Source: Elusimicrobiota bacterium
GTDB lineage: Bacteria; Elusimicrobiota; Elusimicrobia; UBA1565
Assembly (NCBI GenBank): GCA_041660925.1
Contig: JBAZVI010000006.1
Coordinates: 214,496-278,495, forward strand
Direction: 5' to 3'
DNA: 64,000 nucleotides
Below, one piece after another: positions 50,017-58,761 of the stretch (the first letter of the stretch is position 1; each line of letters starts with the position of its first letter). The translations under genes were made by a program, and so were the position numbers. Under the pieces are notes generated by a model that saw only the letters and a program-made list of their open reading frames with translations, was not told the origin of the DNA and ran no database searches.

Positions 50017-50376
50017 TCAGGAGGAGAGCTGGAAGTAGAGGCGCAGGGCGAAGTAGGAGAGGAGGCGGAGGAGGCCGCAGGCCAGGAGGCCGACGATGGG
50101 GACGCTGAAGAGCATCCCGAAGAACATCATGGCGTTCCCCGGCCGGCTCGTGTCGCCGTCGAAACGCAGCGCGGCGATGAGCTGCGCGGAGGCGGCGAGG
50201 AACCCGGCCCAGCGTGAGATGCGCAGCGCGGGCGCGTACGCCCGATGGGAAGGCTCCGCCTCGGGCGAGCGCTTGCTCAGGACCCGGGGCAGGATGAACC
50301 CGAGCCCCGCCAGGATGAACAGGATGGACTTGTGCTCCAGGAGGAGCGAGAAAAGCCGGTCCATGAGATGCGACAT
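50017..50376 (-). CDS. Small membrane protein, 119 aa
   Basis: A hydrophobic protein with about three helices (SILFILAGLGFILPRVLS, AGFLAASAQLIAALRF and VPIVGLLACGLLRLLSYFAL) joined by a basic loop. No family is recognised. ATG 50376 is used; ATG 50364 is an alternative. Element E4 lies between it and the upstream exported-protein gene on the same strand. Confidence 0.65.
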   Translation of the reverse strand: MSHLMDRLFSLLLEHKSILFILAGLGFILPRVLSKRSPEAEPSHRAYAPALRISRWAGFLAASAQLIAALRFDGDTSRPGNAMMFFGMLFSVPIVGLLACGLLRLLSYFALRLYFQLSS

Positions 50377-50465
50377 CGGCAGAGTGTAGAGGTCTGCGAG
50401 GGCGATAGCAAGCCTACGGGACGAAGCCGGACAAGCCGCGGGCGAGGGTCTGGGGGGAGCCGTCC

Positions 50466-50758
50466 TAGGAGTCCGTCCGAGTAATAGCGTATTCCCCGGA
50501 GGCCCCAGCCTGTGTCGTGCGCAAGGCGTGAGGAGCGAGCATAGCCCCGCTATGTGAGCGAGGAGCAACGCAGCGCACGGCCGGGATGGGGCCTCCCGCT
50601 CCTCCTCGTATCCTCGTCGGAGGAGCGGGTCGCGCGCTATTGGGCTGCGCCTGCGTCGCTCGTCGCTTACAGGCCTTCAGGCCTGCGCGCTCCTCGCTCC
50701 TTGTCTCGCTCCAACAGCGCGCGACCGGAGAACACGCTATTACTCGGACGGACTCCTA
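50466..50758. repeat. Long inverted-repeat element E4
   Basis: Ends of 35 bp (inward TAGGAGTCCGTCCGAG...) at 50466-50500 and 50724-50758 match with about two mismatches. The right-hand TAG (50758-50756) is the stop codon of the exported-protein gene. A central hairpin (CGCTCCTCC/GGAGGAGCG) and one hairpin per arm (CATAGC/GCTATG; CAGGCC-TTCA-GGCCTG) match E1. GCAAGGCG..GAG.AGCGAG and GAGGAGCAACGC are shared with E1. Confidence 0.8.
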
Positions 50759-51316
50759 GAGGGCGCTGAAGAGGCAGCCGAGGTTGGCGGGGTCGGGCTC
50801 GGGGCTGAGGTAGGGACCCATGGGGCCGGCGTCGGACTGGCCCGACGGGAGGAAGTAGAAGCCCTTCTGGACTCCGGCGCGGGCCTCCTTCCCTTCCACG
50901 ATGGCGTGGAAGACGAGCGTGGGCTCGCCGACGAGGTCGACCGGGACGCCGACCGCCTTCGCGAAGAGCTTGGGGAGGATGGCGCACTCCACGAGCACCG
51001 AGGTCCCCCCTCCGACCCGGGGGTTGATGTTGACCTTCATCGAGCCTTCCTCGTCGACCCGGCAGCGGTGGCGCCAGCGCGAGCCGTCGCGGCGCTTGAT
51101 GGCGATCTCGAGCTTGGAGTTGTTCCCGAGGACCCGCTCGCCGGGCTCGAGCGAGAACTCGAAGCGGACCTCATAGGATTCCCAGCCGAAGCGGCTGGAA
51201 AGCTCGACGAAGCGGCCGGTCGAGCCGAAGCCGCCCTCGTCGGAGACCTTATAGCGCTCCGCGGACGCGGGAGAAGCCCAGAGGAAGGCGAAGAAGAGGA
51301 CGGCGGCGCTCTTCAT
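50756..51316 (-). CDS. Exported hypothetical protein, 186 aa
   Basis: The signal peptide ends near residue 19 (WASPASAE). The rest is beta-rich (GWESYEVRFEFSLEPGERVL, RWRHRCRVDEEGSMKVNINP) with a few cysteines, and looks like a compact extracellular beta-sandwich. GAGGTAGCG precedes ATG 51316. No family is recognised. A 43-codon frame ends 2 nt upstream of its start. Its TAG stop is the terminal triplet of element E4. Confidence 0.7.
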   Translation of the reverse strand: MKSAAVLFFAFLWASPASAERYKVSDEGGFGSTGRFVELSSRFGWESYEVRFEFSLEPGERVLGNNSKLEIAIKRRDGSRWRHRCRVDEEGSMKVNINPRVGGGTSVLVECAILPKLFAKAVGVPVDLVGEPTLVFHAIVEGKEARAGVQKGFYFLPSGQSDAGPMGPYLSPEPDPANLGCLFSAL

Positions 51317-51318
51317 CG

Positions 51319-51450
51319 CTACCTCGCGGTCGGGAGGGGACGCTGGGAGACGGGCTCGACGGCGTACGGGGATTCGATGCGCTGGGGGAGCACCCATACG
51401 AAGCGGTCGCGTCCTTCGCGCCGGATCATCGTGGGATGTCGCTGAGTCAT
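51319..51450 (-). CDS. Possible 43-aa upstream small protein
   Basis: A short frame (MTQRHPTMIRREGRDRFVWV...) ends 2 nt before the start of the 186-aa exported-protein gene and contains that gene's ribosome site. TATGCT lies 6 nt before its ATG, in line with other leaderless-type starts here. It could be a coupled leader peptide or small protein. Evidence is positional only. Confidence 0.4.
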   Translation of the reverse strand: MTQRHPTMIRREGRDRFVWVLPQRIESPYAVEPVSQRPLPTAR

Positions 51451-51506
51451 GGCGATAGCATAGCCGGGCCATGTTTCGGCGGTATTGCGGAGCGTCCGGG
51501 GCTTCC

Positions 51507-51704
51507 ACTCCTGCCCGGCAAAACAGAACGGCCCCCTCACGGGGGCCGTTCTGTCTCGATTCGATCGGACTACCCTCGAGCGCTCCGCGCTCGAGGGCGG
51601 GCCCCGATAAGATAGAGGTGCCGGGATTTGAACCTGGTCCGGACGCAGCAGGTTCTACTCCTGCCCGGCAAAACAGAACGGCCCCCTCACGGGGGCCGTT
51701 CTGT
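51507..51704. repeat. 48-bp direct repeat with duplicated terminator
   Basis: 51507-51554 and 51657-51704 are identical 48-bp copies exactly 150 bp apart. Each holds the terminator ACAGAACGGCCCCC-TCAC-GGGGGCCGTTCTGT. The second copy ends the tRNA-Gln transcript. Between them is a tRNA-like 3' remnant. Confidence 0.75.
51612..51665 (-). pseudogene. tRNA-like remnant
   Basis: On the minus strand, TGCCGGG and CCCGGCA could form an acceptor-like stem, and CCAGGTTCAAATCCCGG looks like a T arm with one mismatch, but about 50 nt is too short for a full cloverleaf. It lies just downstream of tRNA-Gln and its terminator. It is probably a decayed tRNA or an att-type fragment. Confidence 0.35.
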
Positions 51705-51705
51705 T

Positions 51706-51776
51706 TTGCCGGACTAGGATTTGAACCTAGACTAAGCGGTCCAGAGCCGCTTGTGCTACCATTACACCATCCGGCA
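51706..51776 (-). tRNA. tRNA-Gln (anticodon CUG)
   Basis: A complete 71-nt cloverleaf: acceptor TGCCGGA/TCCGGCA, anticodon stem AGCGG/CCGCT with loop CTCTGGA (anticodon CTG), T arm CTAGG-TTCAAAT-CCTAG and discriminator A. The U1 start and AATGGTAG D loop are typical of tRNA-Gln. CCA is not encoded. Confidence 0.93.
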
Positions 51777-51860
51777 ATGGCGACATTTTAGCACATCTCC
51801 GTCGCTCTTCAAGAGCCGCCGGGCCCACCGAGCAGGACATCTCCGACGAGGACGGCGCCG

Positions 51861-52826
51861 TTATTTCGCGGGAAGGGCGCGCAGTTCCTGCTTCGCGTAG
51901 TGGAGCAGGGCGGGCGCGAGGATGATGCCGGGGATCCCCATGAGGCATTCGCCGAGCAGGATGGCGAGCAGGGTCTGCCACATCGGCGCCTTGATGCTCG
52001 AGCCGATGATGCGGCTGTTGAGGAAGTACTCCCCCTTGTGGATGACGACGAGGAAGCCGAGGGCGAAGAGCCCGTGGCGGATCGAGAGGGTCACCGCGGT
52101 GCCGACGATGATGGTGTTCGAGAGGATGTTGCCGATGATGGGCATCGTGCCGAGGATGAAGGTCGCGAGCACGAGGAAGAGGACGTGCGGGAAGCCCATG
52201 ACCGACAGGAACACGGCCGTCAGCGCGGTGTTCACCAGCGAGATGAGGATCTGCGCCCCCAGGACCTTCTCGAAGCTCGCCATGAAGAGGGCCACGCGGG
52301 CCGCGCATTCGGTCCGGAGGGCGTCATAGAGGTTCTCCCCCCGCGGAGCGTCGGGCTCGCGGAAGAAGCAGAGGATGGCGACGAAGATGGCGATGAGGAT
52401 GTGGAAGAAGCGCAGGGTCACGATGCCGCTCACCTTCGAGATGACGTCGGCGTTGTCCTGGATCTCCTTGATGACGACCTCGCGCAGCTCGTAGGCGTTG
52501 TCGAAGGGGAGGTCGAAGCCGTAGGACTGGACGAAGGCGATGATCTTCGGGATGGCGGTCGCCGCGATCTGGGGGAGCGTGGAGAGGGTCTGCTGGACGA
52601 AGCGCACGAACATCCAGAAGACCGAGGCCGCGACCACCAGGTAGATGACCAGGGCCAGCCAGCGCGACGCCGTCGGGCCCAGGCGCAGGCGCAGGAGCCG
52701 GTCGGTGCCCTGGAGCAGCATGAAGGAGAAGAGGCCGGCCAGGAGCACGGGGCCCAGCCCGAGCCAGACGCTCCCCGCCAGAAGGAGCGGGATGGCGAGA
52801 TAGGAGAGCTTCTTCACCGTGGTCAT
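51861..52826 (-). CDS. AI-2E family (PF01594-type) membrane transporter
   Basis: A 321-aa protein with about seven to eight membrane helices in the AI-2E/PerM layout: two N-terminal helices, a helix then a soluble region (TLSTLPQIAATAIPKIIAFV), and a C-terminal bundle with LATFILGTMPIIGNILSN and ILLGECLMGIPGIILAPALL. Family members include sodium/proton antiporters and TqsA; the substrate is unknown here. ATG 52826 is preceded by TATCCT at 6 nt with no Shine-Dalgarno sequence; an in-frame TTG lies at 52841. It follows the MFS gene by 23 nt. Confidence 0.85.
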   Translation of the reverse strand: MTTVKKLSYLAIPLLLAGSVWLGLGPVLLAGLFSFMLLQGTDRLLRLRLGPTASRWLALVIYLVVAASVFWMFVRFVQQTLSTLPQIAATAIPKIIAFVQSYGFDLPFDNAYELREVVIKEIQDNADVISKVSGIVTLRFFHILIAIFVAILCFFREPDAPRGENLYDALRTECAARVALFMASFEKVLGAQILISLVNTALTAVFLSVMGFPHVLFLVLATFILGTMPIIGNILSNTIIVGTAVTLSIRHGLFALGFLVVIHKGEYFLNSRIIGSSIKAPMWQTLLAILLGECLMGIPGIILAPALLHYAKQELRALPAK

Positions 52827-52849
52827 GCCGAGAGGATACAAATTTCAGG

Positions 52850-54892
52850 TCAGCGCTTGGGCGGACTCGTATTGCTGGCGGCGACGCCGGCGCGCAGCTT
52901 GAGCCAGAGCAGGCCGAGCGGCACCATCGCCGCCGCGAAGACGCCGAAGGCGGCCGCGCCCGGGAAAGCCCCGAACACGAACTTCGCGGCGAGCAGGGCC
53001 AGGCCCGTGAGCGAGAGCGAGGCGATCTCGACGAAGCTCATGACGTGCGGCTGGTCGGCGGGATCGGTGACGATGGACTGCAGGCGGCTGCGCAGCTTGA
53101 GGACGACGACGTTCTGGATGAGCCCGAAGGGGATCATCGCGAGGGCCGGCAGAGAAAGGTAGCCGAGCCAGGAGAGCCAGGAGGGAAGGACGAGCGCGGC
53201 GCCCAGCGTCGGCACGGGCAGAGCCATGAGCGCGACCGCCGCGAGCCCGAAGGCCGCCATGCGCATCCACTTCAGCAGCGCGACCTTGAGCTGGGCCTTC
53301 TCCCAGGCGTGGACCTCGCCGGCGGCCATCGGCGGCCGCCGCGCGGCCAGGCGCCGGCCCTGGAACATCAGGTAGAGCCCCGAGAACATCCCCCCGAGCC
53401 CGTAGAGGCCCGAGATGAAGCCGGCGACGCCGGCGGCGGCCTCGGGGTTCGCGTTCCCCATCAGCATGAGGCCGAAGCCCGGCGCGAGCATCTTGTAGAG
53501 CAGCGGCGTCATGAGCATGTAGCCGGCGTAGGCGAGGAAGGCGGCCCGCAGGGCCGGGTCGGAGAAGACGAGCTTGGCCCCGCGCGTGAGCTCGGCCCAG
53601 GTGCCCTCCGAGGCCTCCCGCTCTCCCTTCATGTCGTCGAGCGGCCCCAGGTGCCTGAAGCCGCTGCGGGAGAACGCGGTCGCGAGGAGGAAGCCCAGGG
53701 GCACGAGCACGAGCGCGGGGATGAAGCCGTGCGCGGCGATCATGACGCCCGCGAGCATGCTCAGCGTGGTCCCCATCACGTCGCAGACGAACATGTCCCA
53801 GCCCCAGAAACGCTCGAGCTTCGCGCGGCTGCGGCCCGCGACGTGCGGGGCGACGGAGTCGTTCGCGTTCCACCACATCCCGTGGGCCACGCTGTAGACG
53901 AAGAGGCAGGCCATGAGCAGCGGCGCGCCGAGCAGGCCGAGGGCGTAGGCCCCGGCGAGGGTGACCCCGGCGCCCAGGCCGAGGACGAGTGCTCCTTGGT
54001 AGACGTTGCGCAGGCCGTAGCGGGAGATGAGGCGGGGCGAGAGCAGCTGCCCGACGATGGAACCCGCGGTGAACACGACGCCGGTCATCGAGAAGTCGCC
54101 GCTGAGCTTCTCGGCGAGCATCGGGGCCGCGACCTCCATGGCGGTGACCGCGATCCAGAGCGAGGCCGAGGACTGCAGGAAGCGCCCGGCCGTACGCCCG
54201 AGCGAGACGCTGCGCGCCTGGAGGTCCTCCTCGACGCGCGGCGCGGGGGCGGGAGGCGGGTCCGCGACCGCCGACGCCGGATCGCCCGAACGCTCGAGCC
54301 CGCTCTTCCCCGGCTCGCTCTTCCCCGCGGCGACCGGAGAGCCCGAGACGTCATCGGCGGCGAGCGAACGCGATGCGAACGCGCGGCGCAGTTCGGCGAA
54401 GTGCCGGATGACGAGAGAACGGCGGCGGACGCCGTCCGAGCGGGCGTCGTAGCGCGCGGCGCCGGAGGCGTAGCGGGTCGGGAGCGCGGCGGCCTGCGAG
54501 ACGGGGACGGAAGACTCCGTCCCCAGGAGCGTCTTGACCGCGCGGTCGAGCGCGCGCTCCGGCGAGACGGACGCGGGGACGGCGGAGGGACGCGCGATGG
54601 GCGCGGCGGGAAGCTCCGCGGAGCCGAGGACGGCCGCGGCACGGACCGGAAGCCGGAGCTGCGGCGCCGGGGTCGACGGGAGCGGGGCCGGGACGGAGAG
54701 CGTCCCGGGAAGGACGAGGTTCTGCGGCAGGACCGCACCGCGGGACGCCGCCGCGCCGACGACGACGCCGGGGACGGAGGCGGAGACCGGGACGGGCTGG
54801 ACGACGACCTGGGCGAACGCGGCGTAGGGCGAGAGCCCCGGAGAGAGGGCGAGCAGGACGGCGGAGAGGAGCGTGGCGAAGAAGCGTTTCAT
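52850..54892 (-). CDS. MFS-type transporter with long exported N-terminal preface
   Basis: A 680-aa protein. Residues 1-27 are a signal peptide (FFATLLSAVLLALSPG..., ending AAFAQ). Residues about 28-225 are a Pro/Ala/Val/Ser-rich preface with no recognised fold. Residues about 232-660 form about 12 helices of major-facilitator type (VVFTAGSIVGQLLSPRLISR, GFISGLYGLGGMFSGLYLMF). An N-terminal signal peptide plus a 200-residue preface is very unusual for an MFS protein. The same start style (LLSAVLL..SPGL) occurs in the protease fusion at 58762. The substrate is unknown. Confidence 0.8.
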   Translation of the reverse strand: MKRFFATLLSAVLLALSPGLSPYAAFAQVVVQPVPVSASVPGVVVGAAASRGAVLPQNLVLPGTLSVPAPLPSTPAPQLRLPVRAAAVLGSAELPAAPIARPSAVPASVSPERALDRAVKTLLGTESSVPVSQAAALPTRYASGAARYDARSDGVRRRSLVIRHFAELRRAFASRSLAADDVSGSPVAAGKSEPGKSGLERSGDPASAVADPPPAPAPRVEEDLQARSVSLGRTAGRFLQSSASLWIAVTAMEVAAPMLAEKLSGDFSMTGVVFTAGSIVGQLLSPRLISRYGLRNVYQGALVLGLGAGVTLAGAYALGLLGAPLLMACLFVYSVAHGMWWNANDSVAPHVAGRSRAKLERFWGWDMFVCDVMGTTLSMLAGVMIAAHGFIPALVLVPLGFLLATAFSRSGFRHLGPLDDMKGEREASEGTWAELTRGAKLVFSDPALRAAFLAYAGYMLMTPLLYKMLAPGFGLMLMGNANPEAAAGVAGFISGLYGLGGMFSGLYLMFQGRRLAARRPPMAAGEVHAWEKAQLKVALLKWMRMAAFGLAAVALMALPVPTLGAALVLPSWLSWLGYLSLPALAMIPFGLIQNVVVLKLRSRLQSIVTDPADQPHVMSFVEIASLSLTGLALLAAKFVFGAFPGAAAFGVFAAAMVPLGLLWLKLRAGVAASNTSPPKR

Positions 54893-54901
54893 CCAGACGG
54901 G

Positions 54902-54929
54902 TCCGGGAATCCCGACGGGGATTCCCGGA
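54902..54929. repeat. GGGAATCCC hairpin before the MFS gene
   Basis: TCCGGGAATCCC (54902-54913) pairs perfectly with GGGATTCCCGGA (54918-54929), 10 nt upstream of the start codon. Confidence 0.6.
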
Positions 54930-55057
54930 TAGTCTAGATGACGGAGCGAGGATTCCCGAGGGCCCTATGGGGAAGGCGACGGGCCCGAAGGGCCTCCGCC
55001 GCTCTAGGTCTTGCCGGTCCTATCCGGCGGTGCGGGAAGCCCGCAGGGGAACCCCGC

Positions 55058-56260
55058 TTAGAAGACCCGGCACCAGAGGGCCTTCAGGTACTCCCCCTCC
55101 GGATGGTCGGCCGCGAACGGATGGTCGGGGCCGACCCCGCTCTTGCGGAAGATCTGCACGCGGCGCCCGGCCGAGCCCGCGGCGGTGCGCACGAACTGCT
55201 GGAACTCCTCCCAGTGGACCATGCCGCTGCAGGAGCAGGTGAGGAGGATGCCTCCGGGCTCGACGACGCTGAAGGCGAGGCGGTTGAGGTCGATGTACTT
55301 GTGGCGGCCCTCGCCGTAGGCCTCCTTCGAGGCGATGAGCTTGTAGGGGTCGAGGACGACGAGGCCGAAGCGGTCGCCGTTGGTCGCCATCTGCCGCAGA
55401 TAGGTGAAGGCGTCGGCGCAGACCGTGCGCAGCTTGTGGAGCTGGTTGATGTTCGCGTTGCGCCGGGCGAGCGCGGAGGCCTCCTCGTCGAGCTCGACGC
55501 AGGTGACCTCGGCGGCCCGGGCCCGCGCCATGTACAGGCCGAAGCCGCCCGTGTAGCTGCAGACGTCGAGCGCGCGCCGGTCCTTCGCGAAGGCGGCGGC
55601 GGCGAGCCGGTTCTCGCGCTGGTCGCAGAAGAAGCCCGTCTTGTAGCCGCCCGAAGGGGTGACCTCGAAGACGAGCCCGTTCTCGTGCACGCGGGTCTTC
55701 GCGCCCTCGGGCGTCGGGAGTTTGAAGCCCTCCATCGTCTGGGTGTGCTGGCTGGCGCGGCGCACGAAGTGCGCGCCCGGATAGTGCTCCAGGAGGGCGC
55801 GCTCGAGGACCTCCGCCTGGCGGAACATCCCGAGCGAGTAGAACTCGAGCACGATCCAGTCGTTGTAGCGGTCGACGACGAGCCCCGGCAGGCCGTCGCC
55901 GAGGTCGTGGACGAGCCGATAGGCGTCGGTGGACGCGTCGAGCCCGAGGGTCTCGCGGCGGAAGGCGACCGCCCGGCGGATGCGCTCGCCGAAGTAGGCC
56001 GCGGGGTCGAAGGCGACCACGCCGCGCTCGAGCAGGCGCAGGGCGATGAGGCTCTTCGGGTTGTAGATCGCGACGCCGTAGGGGGCGTTGGACTTGTCGA
56101 AGACCGCCACGATGTCGCCGGCGCGCGCCTTGGGGTCCGCGTCGTCGATCATGCGCTTGAAGAGCTGCGCGCCGGAAGCGGCCGAGCGCAGGCGCACCCA
56201 GGGGAGGGCGCCCTCGTAGACGGGCGGCGGGCGGCGCTCGCGGCGGACCGGTTCGCTCAC
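55058..56260 (-). CDS. rlmI: RlmI-like class I rRNA methyltransferase
   Basis: A 400-aa SAM-dependent methyltransferase of the RlmI/YccW (23S rRNA m5C1962) type: an N-terminal PUA-like domain (GDIVAVFDKSNAPYGVAIYN), then YRLVHDLGDGLPGLVVDRYN, VTPSGGYKTGFFCDQRENR, the SAM site LDVCSYTGGFGLYMARA, and CSCSGMVHWEEF with the catalytic Cys. The usual DPPxF motif reads VVLDPYKLIASK, a substitution worth noting. It starts at a GTG overlapping the AsmA-like gene's stop. Confidence 0.88.
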   Translation of the reverse strand: MSEPVRRERRPPPVYEGALPWVRLRSAASGAQLFKRMIDDADPKARAGDIVAVFDKSNAPYGVAIYNPKSLIALRLLERGVVAFDPAAYFGERIRRAVAFRRETLGLDASTDAYRLVHDLGDGLPGLVVDRYNDWIVLEFYSLGMFRQAEVLERALLEHYPGAHFVRRASQHTQTMEGFKLPTPEGAKTRVHENGLVFEVTPSGGYKTGFFCDQRENRLAAAAFAKDRRALDVCSYTGGFGLYMARARAAEVTCVELDEEASALARRNANINQLHKLRTVCADAFTYLRQMATNGDRFGLVVLDPYKLIASKEAYGEGRHKYIDLNRLAFSVVEPGGILLTCSCSGMVHWEEFQQFVRTAAGSAGRRVQIFRKSGVGPDHPFAADHPEGEYLKALWCRVF

Positions 56261-56991
56261 TTGAACAGGCCCTTGAGGAGCTTGCCGGCCTGCTTGCCCG
56301 CGTCGCCTGCGACGCCCTCGAGGGCCTTGGCCCCGCCCTTGAGGAGGTCGCCGCCGCCGGCGACGGCCTTCCCGACGCCGCGGCCGACCTCGCCGACGAC
56401 CTGAGAGAAGACGTCCTTCGCGCTCGCGCCGTTCGACTTGCGGCCGATGTCGCGCAGCTCGATGGCGGGAAGCGGGATGGAGAGCTCCTTGCCCCCCAGC
56501 AGGGCCGCGCTGAGGTTCACCTTCCCCTCGCGCACCGCGAAGAGGTCCACGATGACCTTCTTCTCGCTCCTCTTCGCCTGCCGCGACTCCTTCGGAGCGG
56601 CAGGCGAAAAGGCCTCGACGTTCTTCTGGATGCGGGCGATGTTGCTGCCGCCGGGCCCCATCTCATAGGTGATCTCGGGCGCCTCGACGACGACCTCGCG
56701 CACGACCAGGGTGTCGCTCAAGAGCGAGCGCAGGTCCACGGCGACGCGGACCGCGCCGACCTTCACGGCCGCCTCGGTCTTGTAGCCCTGGGGGTTGCCG
56801 ACGAAGAGGCCGCGCAGGGAGCCGCGGCCGCTGAAGGGCGAGATGGAGACGGAGGCGAGGCGGACCTCCACGCCCGCGACGCGGGGACCGGCGGCCTCGA
56901 CGGCGGCCTTCACGACGGCGCCGAGCCGGAGGTAGACGACGCCGGCGGCGACGATGAGCGCGACGAGCACGAGGAGGAGGAGCTTCTTCAT
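56257..56991 (-). CDS. AsmA-like membrane-anchored protein
   Basis: A 244-aa protein with an N-terminal membrane helix (LLLLVLVALIVAAGVVYL) and an AsmA/DUF748-type periplasmic region: VEVRLASVSISPFSGRGSL, GLFVGNPQGYKTEAAVKVGA and LVVREVVVEAPEITYE. It is far shorter than AsmA proper and ends in a Gly/Lys-rich amphipathic tail. AsmA-like proteins help move phospholipid between membranes. Its stop overlaps the GTG of the methyltransferase gene. Confidence 0.78.
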   Translation of the reverse strand: MKKLLLLVLVALIVAAGVVYLRLGAVVKAAVEAAGPRVAGVEVRLASVSISPFSGRGSLRGLFVGNPQGYKTEAAVKVGAVRVAVDLRSLLSDTLVVREVVVEAPEITYEMGPGGSNIARIQKNVEAFSPAAPKESRQAKRSEKKVIVDLFAVREGKVNLSAALLGGKELSIPLPAIELRDIGRKSNGASAKDVFSQVVGEVGRGVGKAVAGGGDLLKGGAKALEGVAGDAGKQAGKLLKGLFK

Positions 56992-57009
56992 GGCTTCAAG
57001 AGTATCGCA

Positions 57010-57038
57010 TTGACGGCCCGCGCCGCAAGACGCATAAT
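57010..57038 (+). promoter_or_regulatory. Promoter abutting the symporter start codon
   Basis: TTGACG (57010-57015), a 17-bp spacer and CATAAT (57033-57038), then only 7 nt to ATG 57046: another predicted leaderless start. Confidence 0.68.
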
Positions 57039-57045
57039 CGCCGAC

Positions 57046-58569
57046 ATGAGCTTTGGATTCCTCGACGGAGCCGTCCTGGCCGCCTACGTCGCCGCCCTCG
57101 CCTCCATCGGCTGGTGGGCCGCGCACCGGACCCACAAGACCACCGACGACTACTTCCTCGCCGGCCGCTCCATCCCGTGGCTCGTGACGCTGGCGAGCTT
57201 CCTGGCCACCTGCATCAGCGCCCTCACCTTCGTCGGCACGCCGGGCGAGGGCTACCGCGCCGACTACCGCTACCTCTTCAGCAACATCGGGGACATCGCC
57301 GCGACCTTCTTCGTGGCCGGCTTCATCCTCCCCGTCTACCAGAAGCTCGGGGTGACCTCCATCTACCAGTACGCCGCGGAACGCTTCGGCCCGCCCGTGC
57401 GCACGGCCTGCTCGGGCTACTTCCTGCTCTCGCGCACGCTGGCCTCGACGGTCCGCATCGTGGCCATCGCCAAGGTGCTCGAGGTCGTCTCGGGCGGCAG
57501 CCTCCCCTACTCCGGCTGCGTCGTCATCGTCATCGGCGTCATCCTCGCCTACACGACGATGGGCGGCGGCCGGGCGATCGCCTGGACCGACCTCATGCAG
57601 TTCATCCTCCTCATCTCCGGCGCCGTCATCGCCCTCGTCTACATCGTCATGCACGTCCCGGGCGGAGTGCACGGCATCATCGACGCCGGTCGCCACGCGG
57701 TGCGCCCGGACGGCACCGAGTACAACAAGTTCAACTTCCTCGAGCTCTTCAAGCCGGCGAACCTCGGGCTCCTCCTCCTGCTCTCGGTCTGGGGCTTCTT
57801 CCAGTCCTCGGCCGCCTACGGCACCGACCAGGACATGGTCCAGCGCCTGCTCGCCTGCAACGACCAGCGCAAGGCGCGCTGGAGCCTCATGCTCTCGGGC
57901 CTGGCGGGCATCCCCATCACCTTCCTGTTCCTCAGCATCGGGGTGGCGCTCTACGCCTACTCCCTCTCGCACCCGGAGCTCGTCGCCGGGATGAAGGACC
58001 CCGACCACATCTTCCCGCGCTTCATCCTCACGACCCTGCCCGAGGGCCTGCGCGGCCTCCTGCTCGCGGCCGTCGCATCGGCCGCCATGGGCAGCTCGGA
58101 CTCGGCGCTGGCCTCGCTCTCGACGGCCTTCACGATGGACTTCTACAAGCGCTTCTGGGGGCAGGACGCGAGCGAGGAGCGCTGCGTGAAGGTCTCGAAG
58201 CTCTCGTTCGTGGGCTTCGGGCTCCTCTTCATGTTCTTCGCGCTCACCGTCAAGAACCTCGACAGCCTGCTCTGGCTGGCCTTCAAGATCGTCTCCTTCA
58301 CCTACGGCCCGCTGCTCGGAGTCTTCCTGACCGCCATCTTCACGGACTGGAAGGTGCCCGCCCGACGGCTCATCGTCCTGATGCTCGCGGTGACGCTGTC
58401 CACCTTCGCGCTGGGGATGACGGCCTGGCAGCTGACCCCCGCGGGGGTCACCGAGGGCTTCTGGGCCCAGCTCCACCTGACGTACTGGCGCCTCTACATC
58501 ATCTTCGGCGCCCTCGCCATCCCCGCCGGGTCGTACTTCCTGCGCGAGAAAGCCCCGACGACGGCCTGA
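57046..58569 (+). CDS. Sodium/solute symporter (SSS family)
   Basis: A 507-aa integral membrane protein with about 13 helices. TTDDYFLAGRSIPWLVTLAS and FLATCISALTFVGTPGEGY match the SSS N-terminus, and GLLLAAVASAAMGSSDSALA matches the sodium-site helix region (SxxDS). Members import sugars, amino acids, proline or other organic solutes; the substrate cannot be told. ATG 57046 is chosen over an in-frame TTG 36 nt upstream because a promoter ends 7 nt before it. Confidence 0.9.
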   Translation: MSFGFLDGAVLAAYVAALASIGWWAAHRTHKTTDDYFLAGRSIPWLVTLASFLATCISALTFVGTPGEGYRADYRYLFSNIGDIAATFFVAGFILPVYQKLGVTSIYQYAAERFGPPVRTACSGYFLLSRTLASTVRIVAIAKVLEVVSGGSLPYSGCVVIVIGVILAYTTMGGGRAIAWTDLMQFILLISGAVIALVYIVMHVPGGVHGIIDAGRHAVRPDGTEYNKFNFLELFKPANLGLLLLLSVWGFFQSSAAYGTDQDMVQRLLACNDQRKARWSLMLSGLAGIPITFLFLSIGVALYAYSLSHPELVAGMKDPDHIFPRFILTTLPEGLRGLLLAAVASAAMGSSDSALASLSTAFTMDFYKRFWGQDASEERCVKVSKLSFVGFGLLFMFFALTVKNLDSLLWLAFKIVSFTYGPLLGVFLTAIFTDWKVPARRLIVLMLAVTLSTFALGMTAWQLTPAGVTEGFWAQLHLTYWRLYIIFGALAIPAGSYFLREKAPTTA

Positions 58570-58761
58570 CGCGCTCGCCGGAGACGTCCGCGGCGTCCCA
58601 CGGACCTACATAAGGCCCGGGCTCATCACGCCCGGTCCGCATCCCCAAAGGGCTCATCTCTCCCAGCCCCCGTCTACCGTAGAATCCGGGGTGTGAGCAC
58701 CCTTCGCGCGATTCTCCCGACGGCTATCGAACGCCGTCATCCTTCCTGCATGAGGCCGACC

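Noticed and set aside
51612..51665. tmRNA 3' domain or a third tRNA
   Set aside because: The T-arm-like and acceptor-like pieces cannot be completed to a full tRNA or tmRNA structure; kept only as a low-confidence remnant.
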